DNA of 64,000 bases, taken from assembly GCA_030431335.1 (NCBI GenBank), contig JAUIJH010000008.1, forward strand, positions 1-64,000. The letters run 5' to 3'. Under the pieces are notes generated by a model, which saw nothing but the letters and a program-made list of their open reading frames with translations, had not been told where the DNA came from and did no database searches. A program made the translations under genes and the position numbers. Positions 1-8,962 of the stretch are shown one piece after another; position 1 is the first letter of the stretch, and every line of letters begins with the position of its first letter. The DNA is from Alphaproteobacteria bacterium (lineage in GTDB: Bacteria; Pseudomonadota; Alphaproteobacteria; Rhizobiales; Amorphaceae).

Positions 1-3
1 CGT

Positions 4-654
4 CTAAGGGGTGACGCTCGAGGGATGGATAGTAATGGACACACCGTCGCTCATGCGCAACAACGCGCCGCCGTCCAGCACGGTCAATGAGCCGGCGCGA
101 ATGTCGCCCTTGGGCGAGGCGATGGCGATCTCGCCGGTCGAATCCACCCGGCGCTGCGCCAGGTCGACCGTCGCCCCCTGCAGCGAAACCGTGCTGCCGT
201 CGCTGGAATCGATGGTCACGCCGCCGGCGACGGTCAGGATCTCGGTGTCAGTGTCATAGTCGGCGCGGTGGCCGGCGATGGTGACGCGATGGCCCTCGCC
301 CATGTCGAAATCGGCCGAAAGCCCCTCCAGCGCCAGGCGCGAGGGATGCAGCAGGCTCTGGATCGCGCGCTCGGCCACCACCTCGTAGCGGCGCCCCTCG
401 CCCAGGTGGCCGGCCAGCCGCGGCTCGTTCATCACCAGCCCGTCGGTGGTCAGGCTGAGCCCGGCCAGCGCCGCGATGGGAAACAGCTTGGGCAGCACCG
501 TCGCCCCGATCAGCCCCGTGGCGATGGCCGCGCTCGCCACCGGCAGCAGGATGCGCAGCCGCCGGACGCGGCGGGTGTGGCGCCGGGCGCGGGCCTGCTC
601 GCGTTCGCGCCGCGCCACCATGGGCGCCAGGGGGGAGGTCATCGCTATGGTCAT
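4..654 (-). CDS. lptC: LptC-like LPS export protein
   Basis: The 216-residue protein resembles LptC, the bitopic inner-membrane protein that passes lipopolysaccharide from LptBFG to periplasmic LptA. It has a basic cytoplasmic N-terminus (about residues 14-35), one membrane segment (about 34-60) and then a beta-rich periplasmic domain with the short repeated strands typical of the LptA/LptC jellyroll. The ATG overlaps the TGA of the upstream ribonuclease D gene by 4 nt (ATGA), so the two are translationally coupled. In alphaproteobacteria lptA, lptB and rpoN normally follow, and they would lie beyond the left edge. A second in-frame ATG four codons later is also a possible start. Confidence 0.82.
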   Translation of the reverse strand: MTIAMTSPLAPMVARREREQARARRHTRRVRRLRILLPVASAAIATGLIGATVLPKLFPIAALAGLSLTTDGLVMNEPRLAGHLGEGRRYEVVAERAIQSLLHPSRLALEGLSADFDMGEGHRVTIAGHRADYDTDTEILTVAGGVTIDSSDGSTVSLQGATVDLAQRRVDSTGEIAIASPKGDIRAGSLTVLDGGALLRMSDGVSITIHPSSVTP

Positions 655-1265
655 GAGTGCGCGAAGATGTCGATCTCATCCCACCCCGCAAGATCGAGCC
701 GGCAGCGGGTGGGCAGGCAATCGAAGGTCGCCCGGGCGAGCTCGGCACGCTCCTCGCGCGCCAGCATCACGTCGAGCTTGTCGCGAATCCGGTGCAGGTG
801 CAGCACGTCCGACGCGGCGTAGGCCTTCTGCGCGTCGGTCAGGGTGGGCGCGCCCCAGTCGGAACTCTGCTGCTGCTTGGAGATGTCCTCGCCGATGAGC
901 TCGCGCGACAGGTCCTTGAGGCCGTGGCGGTCGGTGTAGGTGCGCACCAGCTTGGACGCGATTTTGGTACAATAGACCGGCGTCGGCATCACGCCGAACG
1001 TCGCGAACAGGAGCCCCATGTCGAACCGCGCGAAGTGGAAGATCTTCTCGATCGCCGGGTCCGCGAGCATCGCCGTCAGGTTCGGCGCCTCGCGCTGGCC
1101 GCGCTCGATCTGCACGAGGTCCACCGTGCCGTCGCCGGTCGACATCTGCACCAGGCACAAGCGGTCGCGCGCACGATCGAGGCCCATCGCCTCGGTGTCG
1201 ATGGCAATCGAACGATGGCCCACGACGGGGCCTGGTAGGTCGCCGTGATGGTGACGGATCGTCAC
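651..1265 (-). CDS. rnd: Ribonuclease D (DEDD 3'-5' exonuclease)
   Basis: This 204-residue exonuclease of the short alphaproteobacterial RNase D type trims 3' ends of structured RNAs. The DEDD-family motifs are visible: Exo I as IDTEAMGL near the N-terminus, Exo II around FARFDMGLL and Exo III around YAASDVLHL. The reading frame stays open upstream for almost 80 more codons, but that part is basic and low-complexity. I chose the GTG at 1265 because a GGAG lies five bases before it and the protein then begins as family members do. It is the first gene of a pair with lptC. Confidence 0.85.
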   Translation of the reverse strand: MTIRHHHGDLPGPVVGHRSIAIDTEAMGLDRARDRLCLVQMSTGDGTVDLVQIERGQREAPNLTAMLADPAIEKIFHFARFDMGLLFATFGVMPTPVYCTKIASKLVRTYTDRHGLKDLSRELIGEDISKQQQSSDWGAPTLTDAQKAYAASDVLHLHRIRDKLDVMLAREERAELARATFDCLPTRCRLDLAGWDEIDIFAHS

Positions 1266-1413
1266 AGAAACTCCGGTCGCGCTCGTCTTCCGTCTCTTGA
1301 TGGGGTTTGTAGCACGCGAGTGCAACTGGCGTTTGTTACGCAATTGCGCAAATGCGGCAAAAGTGCCGCGTTTTATGTCACGTTTTTGCTCTTCGAAGGG
1401 ATAGATTGGCCTG

Positions 1414-2649
1414 ATGGTTAAGGTCCGCTTGCCGGCGGCAAGGCGTTTGGATGCACTGCGTAACCGTGTCGGTTTGCTTGCCGCATGCGGCGCAGTCGCC
1501 AATCTTGTCGCCGTTGTACCTGTTATGGCGAATTACGACGCACCGATGCCGGTGGCGGCCCTCGCCTACGCGCCCGTGCCGCAACAGGATGTCGACGCCG
1601 TGCGCGAGGCCAACAAGGCCGACCGCGAACGCCGCGAGACGGCGCAACTGTGCGGCCTGCTCACGGACGCGGCCGCCTCGCGGGCCGTGCCGGCGGAGTT
1701 CTTCGTCCGCCTCATCTTCAAGGAGAGCCGCTTCAACCCGCGCGCGGTCAGCCCGGTCGGGGCGCAGGGGATCGCCCAGTTCATGCCCGGCACGGCGCGC
1801 ATGCGCGGGCTGAAGAACCCCTTCGACCCCAAGCAGGCGCTCTACGCCTCGGCCGACTTCCTGGCCGAGCTGAAGGCGGAGTTCGGCTCCTGGGGCTTGG
1901 CGGCGGCCGGCTACAACGGCGGCCCCAACCGCGTGCCGCGCTTCGTCGCCGGGGAAATCTCGCTGCCGCGCGAGACCGTCGACTACGTCTATTCCATCAC
2001 CGGCCGTACCGCGCACTATTGGGCGCAGCGCGCCCGCCGGGGGGCCGATGAGGCGGCAGCGGCCGAAGGCATGCGCGTCCCGGTGCCGGCGCCGCGCAGC
2101 ACCGCGCCCGTGCCCGACGCGGTGAGCGCCGCCGCGCTGGCACCGCTGGGCGAGGCCATCACCGCCAATGCGCCGCTGCCCCGCCACGCCTGGCGGCGCC
2201 TGGGCGACCTGGGGCCGATCTCGCCCACCGCCCGCGCGGCCCTCGCCGTCGCCACCGAGGTCGCGTCGGTGCCCTACCCGCCGGCCGCCCGGCCCGACCA
2301 CGCCGCTCCCCCGCTCGACTGCCCGGCGCTGATCGCGCGCCTGGGCGAAGGCCGGTCCATCTCGGCGCCGCCGTCGGGAACGGGCGGCGACTTCACCGCG
2401 TGGGGCGCGCAGGTGGCGGGCCATCCGCAGGCCGATATCGCGATGCGCCAGTACGCCCGCCTCAAGGGCAACCTGCCGCAGGATCTGGTGGACTCGGGGC
2501 CGCGCCTTGTGGTCCGCCGCTTCGCCGCGCGCGGGCGCCTGCCGATCCACGCCGTGCAGTTCGCCGCGCCGGACAAGAACACGGCCAAGGCGCTCTGCCG
2601 GCGCATCTCCCAGTCGCGCACGCCCTGCGTGGTGGTGAAAAACACCTGA
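1414..2649 (+). CDS. Lytic transglycosylase (SLT domain)
   Basis: A 411-residue periplasmic peptidoglycan-cleaving enzyme of the soluble lytic transglycosylase fold. The N-terminus has an uncleaved-looking hydrophobic stretch (about residues 18-40). The SLT domain spans roughly residues 85-205, with the catalytic glutamate in FKESRFNPRAVSP, the GAQGIAQFMPGTA motif and the AAGYNGGPNRV motif. The C-terminal half is proline/alanine-rich and ends in a small domain (about 335-411) that resembles the SPOR-type or related repeats seen in such enzymes, but I cannot assign it firmly. It is divergent from rnd, and their upstream regions share the short gap near 1266-1413. Confidence 0.85.
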   Translation: MVKVRLPAARRLDALRNRVGLLAACGAVANLVAVVPVMANYDAPMPVAALAYAPVPQQDVDAVREANKADRERRETAQLCGLLTDAAASRAVPAEFFVRLIFKESRFNPRAVSPVGAQGIAQFMPGTARMRGLKNPFDPKQALYASADFLAELKAEFGSWGLAAAGYNGGPNRVPRFVAGEISLPRETVDYVYSITGRTAHYWAQRARRGADEAAAAEGMRVPVPAPRSTAPVPDAVSAAALAPLGEAITANAPLPRHAWRRLGDLGPISPTARAALAVATEVASVPYPPAARPDHAAPPLDCPALIARLGEGRSISAPPSGTGGDFTAWGAQVAGHPQADIAMRQYARLKGNLPQDLVDSGPRLVVRRFAARGRLPIHAVQFAAPDKNTAKALCRRISQSRTPCVVVKNT

Positions 2650-2715
2650 CGCGCCGCCCCAACCTGACGGCCCGGCTAATAATTCGCCGCCCCTGCACTT
2701 ATTGTGGGCGACGGA

Positions 2716-2721
2716 TTGACA
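2716..2721 (+). promoter_or_regulatory. Possible -35 element upstream of the ABC importer operon
   Basis: A TTGACA hexamer lies about 80 bases upstream of the binding-protein start in the 153-base gap after the transglycosylase. No convincing -10 hexamer sits at 16-18 bases, so the call rests on the -35 match and position only. Confidence 0.25.
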
Positions 2722-2802
2722 CACCTCGGCCGAGTCCGTGAGGTAGGCGCAACCAAACGACGCCGGCCACGTGACGCCGGCCCACGAAGGGGTGGTTCAT
2801 AC

Positions 2803-4287
2803 ATGGTGCGTCTTTCTCGTCTCGGCCTTTGGGGAGCGCTCGCCGCGGGCGTCCTCGCGACGGCGCTGCCCGCGCAAGCGCAGGAGATCACGGTCGCGAT
2901 CGGCTCCGAGCCGTCCACGCTCGACCCGCAGCTGCGCGACGACGGCGGCGAGCGCCAGGTCAACGACAACATCTACGAGACGCTGATGGCGCGCACGGCG
3001 GACGGCGAGCTGGTTCCCGGCCTCGCCGCGCAGGCGCCGACCCAGGTCGACGAGACCACCTGGGAGTTCGAGCTGCGCGACGGCATCACCTTCCACAACG
3101 GCGAGCCGTTCGACGCCGACGCCGTGGTGGCGAGCGTCGCGCGCATCATCGACCCGGCCAACAACTCCGAGCAGATGGGCTACCTCAACACCATCACCGG
3201 CGCCGAGAAGGTGGACGACGACACGGTCCGCATCACCACCTCCGGCCCCGACCCGATCCTGCCTTCGCGCATGTACTGGATGAAGATGATCCCGCCGGCG
3301 TATGCCGAGAGCGGCGACATCGGCGCGGCTCCCGTCGGCACCGGGCCCTACAAGTTCGTCGAATGGGACCGCGGCAACCAGATCGTGCTGGAAGCCAACG
3401 AGGACTATTGGGACGGCGCGCCGGAGATCAAGAAGATCACCTACCGCTTCGTGGGCGAGGCCGGCACGCGCCTGTCGGGCCTGATGGCCGGCGAGTTCGA
3501 CGTCATCACCAACCTGTTGCCCGAGTTCGTGCCGACGGTGCCCAACGCGGCGGCCGTCGACGGGCTCGAGACCTCGGTCCTGATCCTCGGCACCGACAAC
3601 GAGGTGCTGAAGGATCCCAAGGTGCGCGAGGCGCTCAACCTCGCCGTCAACCGCGACGCGATGGTGGAGGGGCTGTTCCAGGGCCACGCCACCGTGGCCG
3701 GCGGCCATCACATCAACCCGCGCGCCTTCGGCTACAACGACACGCTCGAGCCCTACGCCTACGACGTGGAGCGTGCCCGCGCGCTGATCGCCGAGGCCGG
3801 CGCCGAGGGCAAGACCGTCCGCATCGTCGGCGAGAACGGCCGCTGGCTGAAGAGCCGCGAGCAGGTGGAGGCCATTGCCGCCTACTGGGCCGAGATCGGC
3901 CTCGACGTCGAGATCGAGATCCAGGAATTTTCCCAGTATCTCGACAGCCTGATGGGAGACGGCCCGCGCCCGGACGCGATCTTCGTCGCCAACTCCAACG
4001 AGTTGATGGACGCCGACCGCGAGAGCTCCTTCATCTACCACAAGGACGGCGCCGCCTCCTCCAACTCGGACGCGGAAATGGCCGAGATGATCGATCAGGC
4101 GCGCGTCACCACCGACACCGCAGCGCGTGAAAAGCTCTATCACGACGTATTCCAGAAGGGCCGCGAGCTCAGCTACACCGTGCCGCTGTTCAACCTGCAG
4201 GACATCTACGGCATGTCCGAGCGGATCGACTGGCAGCCGCGCTCCGACGCCAAGCTGATGGTCAAGGAGATGTCGGTCAGCAACTAG
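2803..4287 (+). CDS. ABC transporter substrate-binding protein, family 5 (peptide/nickel type)
   Basis: This 494-residue periplasmic solute-binding protein captures a peptide or similar ligand for the permeases encoded downstream. A Sec signal peptide is clear (basic MVRLSR, hydrophobic core, ALPAQAQ cleavage region near residue 26). The mature part begins with EITVAIGSEPSTLDPQL, the usual opening of SBP_bac_5 proteins, and contains the conserved IYETL and GTGPYKF segments. I chose the ATG at 2803 because it follows a GAAGGGG ribosome site and gives a proper signal peptide; the frame is open further upstream. The ligand cannot be read from the sequence. Confidence 0.88.
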   Translation: MVRLSRLGLWGALAAGVLATALPAQAQEITVAIGSEPSTLDPQLRDDGGERQVNDNIYETLMARTADGELVPGLAAQAPTQVDETTWEFELRDGITFHNGEPFDADAVVASVARIIDPANNSEQMGYLNTITGAEKVDDDTVRITTSGPDPILPSRMYWMKMIPPAYAESGDIGAAPVGTGPYKFVEWDRGNQIVLEANEDYWDGAPEIKKITYRFVGEAGTRLSGLMAGEFDVITNLLPEFVPTVPNAAAVDGLETSVLILGTDNEVLKDPKVREALNLAVNRDAMVEGLFQGHATVAGGHHINPRAFGYNDTLEPYAYDVERARALIAEAGAEGKTVRIVGENGRWLKSREQVEAIAAYWAEIGLDVEIEIQEFSQYLDSLMGDGPRPDAIFVANSNELMDADRESSFIYHKDGAASSNSDAEMAEMIDQARVTTDTAAREKLYHDVFQKGRELSYTVPLFNLQDIYGMSERIDWQPRSDAKLMVKEMSVSN

Positions 4288-4310
4288 GCCCGGTTGGCAC
4301 CGGCGCCCGC

Positions 4311-4339
4311 CGCGCCGCCTGACGGCTCCGGGCGGCGCG
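4311..4339 (+). terminator. GC-rich stem-loop after the binding-protein gene
   Basis: Perfect 9-bp inverted repeat (CGCGCCGCC / GGCGGCGCG) with an 11-base loop, starting 23 bases after the binding-protein stop codon. It has no T-tract. It is best seen as an mRNA-stabilising or attenuating intercistronic hairpin. Confidence 0.4.
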
Positions 4340-4361
4340 CTCGCCAACCCACGGCGCCAGG

Positions 4362-4388
4362 ATCCGGGCTCCCTCGAGCCCGGATTTG
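4362..4388 (+). terminator. Second stem-loop, attenuator-like, before the permease genes
   Basis: Perfect 10-bp stem (ATCCGGGCTC / GAGCCCGGAT) with a 4-base loop CCTC, directly followed by TTTG. It resembles a weak intrinsic terminator placed 57 bases before the permease start. It probably lowers read-through, so that the binding protein is made in excess of the membrane parts. Confidence 0.5.
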
Positions 4389-4445
4389 CGGCGCGTACAC
4401 CTTGACGGTGAGCGGAATTCTCCGCTCCAGCGATGGAATTGCGAC

Positions 4446-5366
4446 GTGGGTCGTTACGTACTGGCTAGGCTCTGGCAGGGCCTCCTCGTCGTCCTCGGCG
4501 TGACGCTCACCGTGTTCGTCGTCACGCGGCTCGTGGGCAATCCCGTCGACCTGATGCTGCCGCTCAGCGCATCGGCGGAGCAGCGTGCCGCCTTCGCGCA
4601 GCAGATCGGCCTCGACCAGCCGCTGCCCGTCCAGTTCGCCCGCTTCCTCGGCGACCTGGCGACGCTCGATTTCGGCCAGAGCCTGTGGCAGCGCCGGCCC
4701 GCCGCCGAGGTGGTGTTCGAGCGGCTGCCCAACACCGCGCTGCTGGTCGCGGCGGGGCTCGGCGCGGCGCTGGTGCTGGCCGTGCCGCTGGGCATCATCG
4801 CCGCCACGCGGCCGGACGGGCCGGTGGACCGGGTGATCGTCGGCGCCGGCCTGCTGGGCCTGTCGATGCCGCAATTCTGGGTCGGCCTCATCCTGATCTA
4901 CGTGTTCGCCGTGCAGCTCAAATGGCTGCCCACCTCCGGCTCGGCCACCTGGTGGCACCTGGTGCTGCCGGCCGTCACGCTGGGCCTCGCCCCGCTGGCG
5001 CGCCTCACCATGCTGACGCGCTCGGCCGTCATCGACGAGCTCAACAAGCCCTACGTGAAGACCGCCCGCGCCAAGGGGATGCCGCGCCGCCGCGTGCTCG
5101 GCGTGCACACGCTGCGCAACGTCGCCATCGGCGTGCTGACGCTGGCCGGCTGGGAGCTGATCCTGGCGCTGTCGGGCTACACGGTGGTGGTGGAGACGGT
5201 GTTCGCCTGGCCCGGCATCGGCCTCACCGCGATCCAGGCGATCCAGCGCGGCGACCTCTTCCTGGTGCAGGCCATCGTGTTCGTCATCGCCGGCATCATC
5301 GTCATCATCAACATCGCGCTCGATCTGCTGTTCAAGGCGATCGACCCGCGCATCGACGTGCGCTGA
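4446..5366 (+). CDS. ABC transporter permease, DppB type
   Basis: A 306-residue inner-membrane permease of the DppB/OppB family, the first of the two membrane subunits of this importer. The N-terminus (GRYVLARLWQGLLVVLGVTLTVF) is the typical first membrane segment of the family. The EAA-type loop is around residues 200-225 (ARAKGMPRRRVLGVHTLRN), where the ATPases dock. The ORF extends upstream, but the GTG at 4446 matches the usual family start and follows a GGA-containing site. It is separated by one base from the next permease. Confidence 0.87.
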   Translation: MGRYVLARLWQGLLVVLGVTLTVFVVTRLVGNPVDLMLPLSASAEQRAAFAQQIGLDQPLPVQFARFLGDLATLDFGQSLWQRRPAAEVVFERLPNTALLVAAGLGAALVLAVPLGIIAATRPDGPVDRVIVGAGLLGLSMPQFWVGLILIYVFAVQLKWLPTSGSATWWHLVLPAVTLGLAPLARLTMLTRSAVIDELNKPYVKTARAKGMPRRRVLGVHTLRNVAIGVLTLAGWELILALSGYTVVVETVFAWPGIGLTAIQAIQRGDLFLVQAIVFVIAGIIVIINIALDLLFKAIDPRIDVR

Positions 5367-5367
5367 C

Positions 5368-6305
5368 ATGGCCCGCGGCGCCCACTTCTTCGATGAGCTC
5401 GTGCGCGACAAGGCGGCGATGCTCGGTCTTATCGGCATCGTCACCGTGGTCGCGGTGGCGATCTTCGCGCCGCTCATCGCCCCCTACGACCCCGCCGCGC
5501 AGGACGTGCTCGCCCGCCTCAAGCCGCCCGCCTGGGCCGCGCGCGGCAGCGTCGAGCACCTGCTCGGCACCGACCACCTCGGCCGCGACGTGCTCTCGCG
5601 CCTCATCTACGGCTCGCGCATCACGCTGATGATCGCCAGCGCGGTGGCGCTGTTCGCCGGCGCGCTCGGCGTCACCATCGGGCTCGTCTCGGGCTATCTC
5701 GGCGGGCGGGCCGACAGCCTGCTGATGCGCCTCGTCGACATCCAGGTGTCCTTCCCCGGCATCCTGTTGATCCTCCTCATCGTCTCCGTGGTGGGGCCGG
5801 GCGTGACGACGCTGGTCGTGGTTCTCGCCATTACCAACTGGATGATCTACGCCCGCGTGGTGCGCGCCATCGTGCTGCAAAGCCGGCAGAGCGCCTACGT
5901 GGAGGCGGCGGAGGTGGTGGGGTGCGGCCCCGTGCGCGTGATCTGGCGGCACATCCTGCCCAACCTCGTCGCGCCGCTCCTGACGCTGGCGATCCTGGAG
6001 TTCACCAACATCGTGCTCGCCGAGGCGGCCGTGTCCTTCCTCGGGCTCGGCGTGCAGCCGCCGGCCACGAGCTGGGGCCTCGATGTGGCGAGCGGGCGCG
6101 ACTACGTGTTCATCGCCTGGTGGCTGGTGACGTTTCCGGGGCTGTGCATCGTCTTCACGGTGCTGTCCATCAACCTGTTCGCCGGGTGGCTGCGCGTGAC
6201 GGGCGACCCGCAGGAGCGCGACAAGCGCTTCGCCCGCGGCGTGGCCCGCCGCCGCCCCGGCACGCGCGCCGCCCGCGCCGCCCGCGCCGCCGAAGGCGCC
6301 AAGCC

Positions 6306-6309
<4 letters not shown>
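5368..6309 (+). CDS. ABC transporter permease, DppC type
   Basis: A 313-residue partner permease of the DppC/OppC family. It carries the N-terminal OppC_N-like segment (DELVRDKAAMLGLIGIV), the periplasmic motif LGTDHLGRDVLSRLIYGSR and an EAA loop (AAEVVGCGPVRVIWRHILPN). The C-terminus is an unusual alanine/arginine-rich tail of about 35 residues. Its TGA overlaps the GTG of the following ATPase gene (GTGA), as expected in a translationally coupled transporter operon. Confidence 0.88.
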
Positions 6310-7304
<995 letters not shown>

Positions 7305-7305
7305 A

Positions 7306-8298
7306 ATGCCCGAACCCACGCCACCTGCCCCCACCCTCGCGGTCGAAGACCTCGCCGTCGAATATCGCGTCGGCCAGTCCGGCTTCCTCGCCTCGCGCCA
7401 GACCTTCCGCGCGGTGGAGGGCGTCACGTTCGCCATCGCGCGGGGCGAGACCCTGGGCCTCGTGGGCGAATCGGGGTCGGGCAAGTCGACGGTGGGGCGC
7501 GCGATCCTGCGCCGGGCGCCGCTGGCCGCCGGCCGCGTGCTGCTCGAGGGGGAGGACATCTCCCACGCCCGCGGCCGCCAGTTGCAGCGGCTGCGCGCGC
7601 GCATGCAGCTCGTGCTGCAGGACCCCTATGCCAGCCTCAACCCGCGCATGAGCGTGGCCGATATCGTGGCCGAGCCGCTGATCGTGCACCGCCGCGTCGC
7701 CTCCAAAGCGCAGGCGCGGGCGCGCGTCGCCGAGCTGCTCCACCTCGTCGGCCTGCCGGAGGACGCGCACACCCGCTACCCGCACGCCTTTTCCGGCGGC
7801 CAGCGGCAGCGCATCGGCATCGCGCGGGCGCTGGCGCTGGAGCCGCCGCTGATCGTCGCCGACGAGCCGGTGTCGGCGCTCGACGTGTCGGTGCGCGCGC
7901 AGGTCATCAATTTGATGCAGGACCTGCAGGAAAAGCTCGGCCTGTCGTACCTGTGCATCGCGCACGACCTCGCCATCGTGCGCCACATCTCGCACCGCAT
8001 CGCCATCCTCTACGCCGGGCGGGTGGTGGAGATCGCCGGGCGCGACGCGATCTACGACGCGCCGAAGCACCCCTATACCGAGGCGCTGCTGGCGGCGGTG
8101 CCGGTGACGGACCCCGCCGTGCAGCGCGGCCGCGCCCGCGCCGTGCCGCGCGGCGAACTGCCCGACCTCACGCGCCCGCCGCCCGGCTGCCGCTACGCGC
8201 CGCGCTGCCCGCGCGCCAGCGACCTCTGCCACGCCCGCCAACCGCCGCTGGAGGCCAAGGCCCCCGGCCACCTCGCGGCCTGCTGGCACCCCGGCTGA
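7306..8298 (+). CDS. ABC transporter ATPase, DppF type
   Basis: A 330-residue second ATPase. It has Walker A GESGSGKS, QDPYASLNPRMSV, signature FSGGQRQR, Walker B LIVADEPVSALD, and a C-terminal cysteine-containing extension (CRYAPRCPRASDLC). The ATG lies one base after the stop of the DppD-type gene. It is the last gene of the importer operon, and a short inverted repeat (CCCGGC / GCCGGG) spans its stop codon. Confidence 0.9.
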   Translation: MPEPTPPAPTLAVEDLAVEYRVGQSGFLASRQTFRAVEGVTFAIARGETLGLVGESGSGKSTVGRAILRRAPLAAGRVLLEGEDISHARGRQLQRLRARMQLVLQDPYASLNPRMSVADIVAEPLIVHRRVASKAQARARVAELLHLVGLPEDAHTRYPHAFSGGQRQRIGIARALALEPPLIVADEPVSALDVSVRAQVINLMQDLQEKLGLSYLCIAHDLAIVRHISHRIAILYAGRVVEIAGRDAIYDAPKHPYTEALLAAVPVTDPAVQRGRARAVPRGELPDLTRPPPGCRYAPRCPRASDLCHARQPPLEAKAPGHLAACWHPG

Positions 8299-8373
8299 AG
8301 CCGGGCACGGCGGGAGGAGCGCGAGGAGGGAAGAGGCCCGCCCAAGCGAACCATGTCGGCGCGAGAGTGCCGG

Positions 8374-8733
8374 CTATTGAGCGTCCAACAAGACCTCGAT
8401 CAGGGCGAGCAGCTCCCGCTCCGCGAAGGGCTTGCCCACCAGCGGCCGGGTGCGATGGCGCTCGGGCAGCTTGGTCGCGTCGTGGCCCGACAGGTAGAGA
8501 AACGGGGTGCCGTCGGCTTCCAGGCGGTCGGCCACCGGACCGCTGCTTTCGCGCCCGAGATTGACGTCGAGCACGGCGAAATCCACCTGCTCCTCGATCG
8601 CGGCGAGGCTCTCCGCGACGGTGCGCGCCGGCCCGATCACCACGGCGCCGCTGTCGCTGAGCACCATGTCGAGCTCCATCGCAAGCAAGCCGTCATCCTC
8701 GACGATCAGCACTCTTTTGCCGGCTAAACTCAT
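8374..8733 (-). CDS. Single-domain response regulator (receiver only)
   Basis: A 119-residue receiver domain with no output domain. The conserved acidic pair is in VLIVEDD, the phospho-acceptor aspartate is in FAVLDVNLG, the signalling Ser/Thr is in YLSGHD and the lysine is in VGKPF. The sequence is typical of the small receivers found beside HWE/HisKA2-type kinases in Hyphomicrobiales, but no kinase lies nearby. The ATG at 8733 gives the normal domain start; a TTG four codons upstream is less likely. It is convergent with the ABC operon. Confidence 0.85.
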   Translation of the reverse strand: MSLAGKRVLIVEDDGLLAMELDMVLSDSGAVVIGPARTVAESLAAIEEQVDFAVLDVNLGRESSGPVADRLEADGTPFLYLSGHDATKLPERHRTRPLVGKPFAERELLALIEVLLDAQ

Positions 8734-8896
8734 TGGCTCGGGCAACTCGCCAGGCGGTTGGAACCGGGTCGAGGCGGTTGGGCCATGGTACGCGTCCCCT
8801 AGAGCACGTCACGCCGACACGAACCCATGCCAGCTTCGAGTCGAAGTGCTCGCCAGATGAAAACCCGCGCCCGCCGCGTCCGCCGGAATGCGACGG

Positions 8897-8927
8897 GCCG
8901 GGTGCCGGCAACGATCGCCGGCCCGGC
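8897..8927 (-). other. Stem-loop downstream of the quiC-like gene
   Basis: Two arms (GCCGGGTGCCGGC and GCCGGCCCGGC) pair over 11 bp with a 2-base bulge and a 7-base loop, 36 bases past the stop of the dehydratase gene. There is no T-tract on either strand. It may mark the operon's 3' end. Confidence 0.3.
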
Positions 8928-8962
8928 AAGAATCCCCCATGTGGCCGCGAAACGCAATCGGG

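Noticed and set aside
1266-1502. Longer ribonuclease D from an upstream TTG
   Set aside because: The extension is basic and low-complexity, while a GTG with a good GGAG site gives the normal family start.
8897-8927. Rho-independent terminator for the quiC1 operon
   Set aside because: The stem is good but there is no T-tract on the minus strand, so it was listed only as a stem-loop.
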